Shown piece by piece: positions 59,969-64,000 of a DNA stretch of 64,000 nucleotides. A program made the position numbers and the translations under genes. The notes below the pieces were generated by a model that did no database searches, was not told where the DNA came from, and saw only the letters and a list, made by a program, of their open reading frames with translations. The stretch is from Xanthobacteraceae bacterium (GTDB taxonomy: Bacteria; Pseudomonadota; Alphaproteobacteria; Rhizobiales; Xanthobacteraceae), in assembly GCA_022844485.1 (NCBI GenBank), contig JALHLQ010000008.1, forward strand, positions 1 through 64,000, read 5' to 3'. Numbering within the stretch: the first letter of the stretch is position 1; each line of letters begins with the position of its first letter.

Positions 59969-61218
59969 GCATGATCGGCGACCTCAATCCGCCCCCTCGC
60001 CTCTTGATGGGTCCGGGGCCCGTCAACTGCGATCCGCGCGTCTTGCGGGCGATGTCGATGCCGATGCTCGGGCAATTCGATCCGGCCTTCACCGCGATCA
60101 TGAACGAGGTGATGGCGCTCTACCGGCGTATATACCAGACAAAGAACGACTGGACCTTTTTGGTCGACGGCACCGCGCGCGCCGGCATCGAGGCCATTCT
60201 CGTCTCCCTGATCGCGCCCGGCGACCGCGTGCTCGTGCCGGTGTTCGGCCGTTTCGGTCATCTCCTGGCGGAGATTTCCAGCCGCTGCGGCGGCGAGGTC
60301 CACACGATCGAGCGCGAATGGGGCACGGTGTTTACGCCCGAGGAGATCGAATCGGCCATCTGGCGGCATCGGCCCCGGGTGCTCGCCCTCGTGCACGGCG
60401 ACACGTCGACTACGATGGCGCAACCGCTCGAAAACATCGGCGAGATCTGCCGCCGGCACGACGTGATCCTCTCCGTCGATGCGACGGCGACGCTTGGCGG
60501 CATGGATGTTGCGGTCGACACGTGGATGGTCGACGCGATGTCGGCCGGATTGCAGAAGTGCCTGTCGGGGCCGCCCGGCTCCTCACCGATCACGCTCAAT
60601 GAGCGGACGGCCGCCGTCGTCAACCGCCGAAAGCATGTCGAGGCTGGCATTCGCCCGGAAGGGTTCGTCCCCGGGAACGGGCCACGAATCCAGTCCAACT
60701 ACTTCGACTTGCCGATGCTGATGGATTACTGGAGCGAGAAGCGACTCAACCACCACACCGAGGCCGCCTCCATGCTCTATGCGGCGCGCGAATGCGCCCG
60801 GCTCCTCTTGAACGAAGGGCTCTCGGCGTGTTTTGCGCGTCATCGCCTTGCAAGCGAGGCGCTGACCGCCGGCCTGCGCGCCATGGGCCTCTCGCTGTTC
60901 GGCGACCAGCGTCACAAGATGCCGAACGTGACCGGCGTGGTCATCCCGAAAGGCGTAGACGGCGAAGGGGTGCGCTCGGAGATGCTGAACGATTTCGGGA
61001 TCGAGATCGGCACGTCATTTGGTCCGCTGCGCGGAAAGATCTGGCGCATCGGCACGATGGGCTATGTCTGCCGGAAGGAGAACGTGCTCACCTGCCTCGC
61101 CGCGCTCGATGCGGTGCTGCGGCGCCATGGCGTTGCGGCCATCGCGGGCGCGGGGGTCGATGCCGCGCTTTCCGCCTATCGCAAGGCGGAGGGGGCGCCG
61201 GCGCGAGCGGCGGAGTGA
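59965..61218 (+). CDS. PLP aminotransferase, PucG-like (ureidoglycine/alanine-glyoxylate family)
   Basis: A 417-residue class-V aminotransferase. LLMGPGPVNCDPRVLRAMSMPMLGQFDPAF is the usual PucG/AGXT opening, with Gln in GQFD. DATATLGGMDV holds the PLP-ring Asp, and AGLQKCLSGPPGSSP holds the Schiff-base Lys. SNYFDLPMLMDYW matches the ureidoglycine-binding Asn region. Its substrate could be ureidoglycine, serine or alanine with glyoxylate. GTG 59965, with GGAG seven bases upstream, overlaps the EamA stop; ATG 59971 is the alternative. No purine-degradation genes are visible. Confidence 0.8.
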   Translation: MSMIGDLNPPPRLLMGPGPVNCDPRVLRAMSMPMLGQFDPAFTAIMNEVMALYRRIYQTKNDWTFLVDGTARAGIEAILVSLIAPGDRVLVPVFGRFGHLLAEISSRCGGEVHTIEREWGTVFTPEEIESAIWRHRPRVLALVHGDTSTTMAQPLENIGEICRRHDVILSVDATATLGGMDVAVDTWMVDAMSAGLQKCLSGPPGSSPITLNERTAAVVNRRKHVEAGIRPEGFVPGNGPRIQSNYFDLPMLMDYWSEKRLNHHTEAASMLYAARECARLLLNEGLSACFARHRLASEALTAGLRAMGLSLFGDQRHKMPNVTGVVIPKGVDGEGVRSEMLNDFGIEIGTSFGPLRGKIWRIGTMGYVCRKENVLTCLAALDAVLRRHGVAAIAGAGVDAALSAYRKAEGAPARAAE

Positions 61219-61456
61219 TTCAATCCAAAGTTGGGGGGCGAATATCGAAGCCACCGGGTGGCTTTCGTGCAAAATGAGGCCCTTCGGTCCCGCTTGCCGC
61301 GCAACTGAGTCTACAATGTCTCTCGATCATTGCCGGGAGATACTCTAACCTCGGTTCCAGACCGCGACCGTCCGCAGGCTCTCGCTCATAGCTCGGCCCC
61401 CGGATGCGCAAGGTCAGGAGAGGCCATCACCGGCCCACTGGGGAGTGAATCCGTCC

Positions 61457-62533
61457 ATGAATGCAAGAGCACTGATCTTGGGTGTCGCCGCCCTATGCGC
61501 TTCCGTGATGGCGGCGCCTGCGCAGCAGCAGATCGAGACCATCCGCCTCACCATCGGTTCGAGCCATCCGCCTGTGATCCCCTGGGTCATGGCGATGCGA
61601 AACACCGTTGTGCAGAAGACCAACAAGGCGCTGGAGGCGAAAGGCTCGAAATATCGCATCGAATGGAACGAGGCCTATGGCGGCGTTCTGTACAATTTCG
61701 AGAACACGATCGAGGCCCTCGAGCAGGGCATCGCCGACTTCGGCTGGGTCGGCACCCTGTGGGAGCCGGCCAAGATGCCGCTCCAGAACATCATGTTCGC
61801 CACGCCCTTCGTCACCGATGATCCCAAAGTGGCGGTGAAGGTGATGGACGAGCTGATGGCGAAGAACGAGCATTTCAAGAAGGAATGGGAGGCGCAGAAG
61901 GTCATCTATTTCTCGGCCACTACGTCCGACTCCTATCAGCTCTTCACCAAATTCCCGATCAACTCGCTCGCCGATCTCAAGGGCAAGAAGATCCTCGCGG
62001 CCGGTGCCGTCGGCGCCTGGGTCGAAGGCCTCGGCGCGACTGCGGTGAACGCGGGCATTCCGAATTTCTACAACATGGTGCAGACTGGCGTGGGCGACGG
62101 CGTGATCCTGATCCCCTCGGGCGCAGTGCCGATCAAGCTGCACGAGGTCGCCCCGCACGTGACCTATGTGAACCTCGGCACGGTGACCTTCGGCGCGTTC
62201 GCCGCCAACAAGCAAAAATGGGACGGCCTGCCGAAAGAGGTGCGCGACACCCTGCTGCCGATTGCGCTCGAATATGCGGCGGAGAACATCCGCATCGTCG
62301 AGGAGCGCGAGAAGACCGGCCTCGAGCGCATGAAGAAGGAAGGCGCCAAGATCAACACCTTGCCCGAAGCCGAGCGTCAACGCTGGGCGAATGCGATGCC
62401 GAACCTTGCCAAGAGTTGGGTCGAGGCAGCCGACAAGCGCGGGCAGCCCGGCAAGCGGATCATGGAGCAATACATGTCCGCGATGCGCGCAGCCGGCGCA
62501 AAGCCCGCACGCAACTGGGACAAGGAACTCTGA
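61457..62533 (+). CDS. TRAP transporter substrate-binding protein (DctP-like)
   Basis: A 358-residue secreted binding protein. The signal peptide is about 1-22 (ending AAPAQQ). The mature part has IRLTIGSSHPPVIPW, YGGVLYNFENTIEALEQGIADFGWVGTLWEPAKMPLQN and VIYFSATTSDSYQLFTKFPINSLADLKGKKIL, the Lys-containing strand typical of DctP. The ligand is probably an organic acid. ATG 61457 has GGGGAG 11 bases upstream; GTG 61445 is possible. The fused permease follows after 82 bases. Confidence 0.87.
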   Translation: MNARALILGVAALCASVMAAPAQQQIETIRLTIGSSHPPVIPWVMAMRNTVVQKTNKALEAKGSKYRIEWNEAYGGVLYNFENTIEALEQGIADFGWVGTLWEPAKMPLQNIMFATPFVTDDPKVAVKVMDELMAKNEHFKKEWEAQKVIYFSATTSDSYQLFTKFPINSLADLKGKKILAAGAVGAWVEGLGATAVNAGIPNFYNMVQTGVGDGVILIPSGAVPIKLHEVAPHVTYVNLGTVTFGAFAANKQKWDGLPKEVRDTLLPIALEYAAENIRIVEEREKTGLERMKKEGAKINTLPEAERQRWANAMPNLAKSWVEAADKRGQPGKRIMEQYMSAMRAAGAKPARNWDKEL

Positions 62534-62554
62534 TCTCCGGATAAGACGAGACGT

Positions 62555-62574
62555 CCGCGCCACTCCCTGCGCGG
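62555..62574 (+). terminator. Hairpin between TRAP binding-protein and permease genes
   Basis: CCGCGC and GCGCGG form a 6-bp stem with an eight-base loop in the 82-base gap. No U tract follows. It may stabilise the binding-protein mRNA end. Confidence 0.35.
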
Positions 62575-62615
62575 CCCTTGTCCTGCGCGTCGCCCAAATC
62601 GCGAGCGAAGCCCCG

Positions 62616-64000
62616 ATGGACAGTTCCGCCAAAGAGGCAGCCTCTCCCGCCCTAATCGGTCCGGCGGCGCGGATCGAGGCCGCCTTCAACCTGGCCTTGT
62701 CCGTGGTCAGCGCGGTGTGGATCTTCGCCATCATGGCGCTGGTCTGCGCCGACATCTTCATGCGCAACTTGTTCAATGCGCCGATCTCGGGCGTTGCCGA
62801 GTTCATCGCGCTTTCGGTGCCGGCTTGCGTCTTTCTGCAGCTGCCGGCGGCTATTGCGCAGCGCCGGCTCCTGCGCGCCGAACTCGTGATCGGCGCGCTC
62901 GAGCGGCGCCGGCCGCGCGTGGCGGCGTTGTTCAATCTGGTGTTTGCGCTCGTCGGTCTGTTCGTCTTCTGGAAAATGCTGGTTTGGGCTTGGCCCGATT
63001 TCACCAAGTCATACGCGAGCGGCGAATATTCGGGCGTGCAGAGCGTCTATCAAATCCCGGTCTGGCCGTTCAAGCTGGCGCTGATTACGGGGGCGGGGTT
63101 CGGTTTTGCGCTGTTTGGGGAGCGCGCGATCCGAGAATTCATGAATCTCGCCGCCCGCGCTTCCGAAACGGACTCCGCGCGCGGCATACGAAGCGGCCTT
63201 GAGGATCTTTTGATCGGGGCGGCCTTTCTCGGCGGGGTGATCGCCTTCGTGGCCGCCATGTGGTTCGGCAATCCGCGGCCTCTGACGGTTGGCGCCCTTT
63301 CGCTTGCCGCCATGCTGCTGCTCGTGCTGCTCGGCATGCCGATCGCGCTCGCGCTGATGAGCGTCTCCTATCTCGGCATTTGGATCGTGCGCAGCGGCGA
63401 GCTGTTTGCGACCAACACGCTGGGCAATGCGGCGTCGACCGGAATCGGCTCCTATGAATTCGGCGTCATCCCGCTCTTCATCATGATGGGACTCGTCTTG
63501 GAGAAAGCGGATGTCGGGCGCGACGCCTTCCAGGTAGCAGCCGGATTGCTGCGCAAGGTGCGTGGCGGGCTTGGCATCGCGACCGTGATGGCGAACGCCA
63601 TCTTTGCCGCGATTGTCGGCAGCTCGATTGCCTCGGCGGCCGTGTTCAGCCGCATTGCCGTCCCGCCCATGGTCGCTCAGGGCTATACGAAGCGCTTTTC
63701 CGTCGGCACCGTGGCGGGCTCCTCCGTGCTGGGGATGCTGATCCCGCCGAGCCTGCTGTTGATCGTGTATGGCCTTGTCGCCGAGGTATCGGTTGGACGG
63801 CTGTTCATCGCTGCCGTGATCCCAGGCATTCTTCTCGCCATCGCTTTCTCGGTTGCGATTTACGCGATGACCTATCTCACGCCGCAATTCGTCGGCGACG
63901 CTCGCGGTGCGAAGAATATCGTCGCGGTGTCCTTCCGCGAGATCGCAACGCGGCTTGCGCCAATCGTTTTGCTCGTCGTCTCCGTCATCGGCGGCATCTA
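62616..64000 (+). CDS. Fused TRAP transporter permease DctQ-DctM, cut by right edge
   Basis: The frame is open from ATG 62616 to the window end (about 461 codons seen). Residues 25-180 are the four-helix DctQ small permease (CADIFMRNLFNAPISGVAEFIAL). Residues from about 195 are the start of DctM (LGMPIALALMSVSYLGIW; VIPLFIMMGLVLEKADVGRDAFQVAAGLLRKVRGGLGIATV; SSVLGMLIPPSLLLIVYG). Fused Q-M permeases are well known. The C-terminal part of DctM lies outside the window. Confidence 0.88.
   Translation, partial: MDSSAKEAASPALIGPAARIEAAFNLALSVVSAVWIFAIMALVCADIFMRNLFNAPISGVAEFIALSVPACVFLQLPAAIAQRRLLRAELVIGALERRRPRVAALFNLVFALVGLFVFWKMLVWAWPDFTKSYASGEYSGVQSVYQIPVWPFKLALITGAGFGFALFGERAIREFMNLAARASETDSARGIRSGLEDLLIGAAFLGGVIAFVAAMWFGNPRPLTVGALSLAAMLLLVLLGMPIALALMSVSYLGIWIVRSGELFATNTLGNAASTGIGSYEFGVIPLFIMMGLVLEKADVGRDAFQVAAGLLRKVRGGLGIATVMANAIFAAIVGSSIASAAVFSRIAVPPMVAQGYTKRFSVGTVAGSSVLGMLIPPSLLLIVYGLVAEVSVGRLFIAAVIPGILLAIAFSVAIYAMTYLTPQFVGDARGAKNIVAVSFREIATRLAPIVLLVVSVIGGI

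Noticed and set aside
59053-61218. Single 721-codon open frame over the EamA and aminotransferase region
   Set aside because: Only the part from 59965 is a recognisable protein; the first 300 codons are Arg/Pro-rich shadow of the EamA gene in another frame.
61493-63007. 504-codon minus-strand open frame
   Set aside because: Opposite the TRAP binding-protein gene; composition and lack of motifs show it is a shadow.
1-64000. Prophage, integrative element, CRISPR, tRNA or rRNA
   Set aside because: Apart from the transposase fragment, no integrase, phage structural gene, repeat-spacer array or RNA gene was seen.

Overview
The window is a GC-rich, densely coded bacterial chromosome segment of about 55 genes. 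Several things point to an alphaproteobacterium of the order Hyphomicrobiales (Rhizobiales), Bradyrhizobium/Xanthobacteraceae-like: two branched-chain-amino-acid-type ABC clusters, CoxMLS-type molybdenum hydroxylase genes, a fused DctQM TRAP permease, and a small protein resembling the TIGR03809 family. This is inferred from gene content and family resemblance only. No rRNA, tRNA or CRISPR array was seen.

Left part (0-16.8 kb). The edge holds the first 12 codons of an IS5-type transposase and a gene remnant. Next come a flavodoxin-like reductase, a pyroglutamyl peptidase and a DUF3750 protein. An arsenosugar-type set follows (radical SAM ArsS and two associated transferases, one apparently starting at ATA), then an EamA exporter, an old yellow enzyme, an M20 peptidase, a frameshifted cytochrome c and a complete liv-type ABC operon. 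The region ends with an operon for an ECF sigma factor, a membrane anti-sigma factor and a secreted subtilisin. The outer domain of the anti-sigma factor resembles the N-terminal domain of the protease, which I consider the most interesting observation here.

Middle (17-42 kb). A cytochrome b561/ethylbenzene-dehydrogenase-like fusion is followed by a ferredoxin-type reductase whose start lies in a perfect 22-bp tandem duplication. A signalling block holds a PstS-like protein, a degenerate chemoreceptor and a GGDEF-EAL protein. A probable catabolic island follows: hydroxyacid dehydrogenase, AceE-like transketolase, cyclase, a truncated ABC ATPase, an SDR without its catalytic Tyr/Lys, a second liv-type transporter with fused permease, and a CoxM-CoxL-CoxS-CoxL molybdenum hydroxylase operon with two large subunits.

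Right part (42-64 kb). An OpgH-type glucosyltransferase is in an operon with an FkbM methyltransferase and a secreted protein. Divergently lies a cluster of dehydrogenase-like, PTPS-like, glycosyltransferase, methyltransferase and variant GTP cyclohydrolase II genes, followed by a YfhO-like membrane protein; this may be an undescribed pathway to a glycosylated pterin- or pyrimidine-type product. A probable sulfolactate module (suyA, suyB, suyZ, TauE/SafE exporter, ABC permease and ATPase) follows; its substrate-binding gene survives only as a C-terminal scrap. The window ends with an EamA transporter, a PucG-like aminotransferase and a TRAP transporter cut by the right edge.
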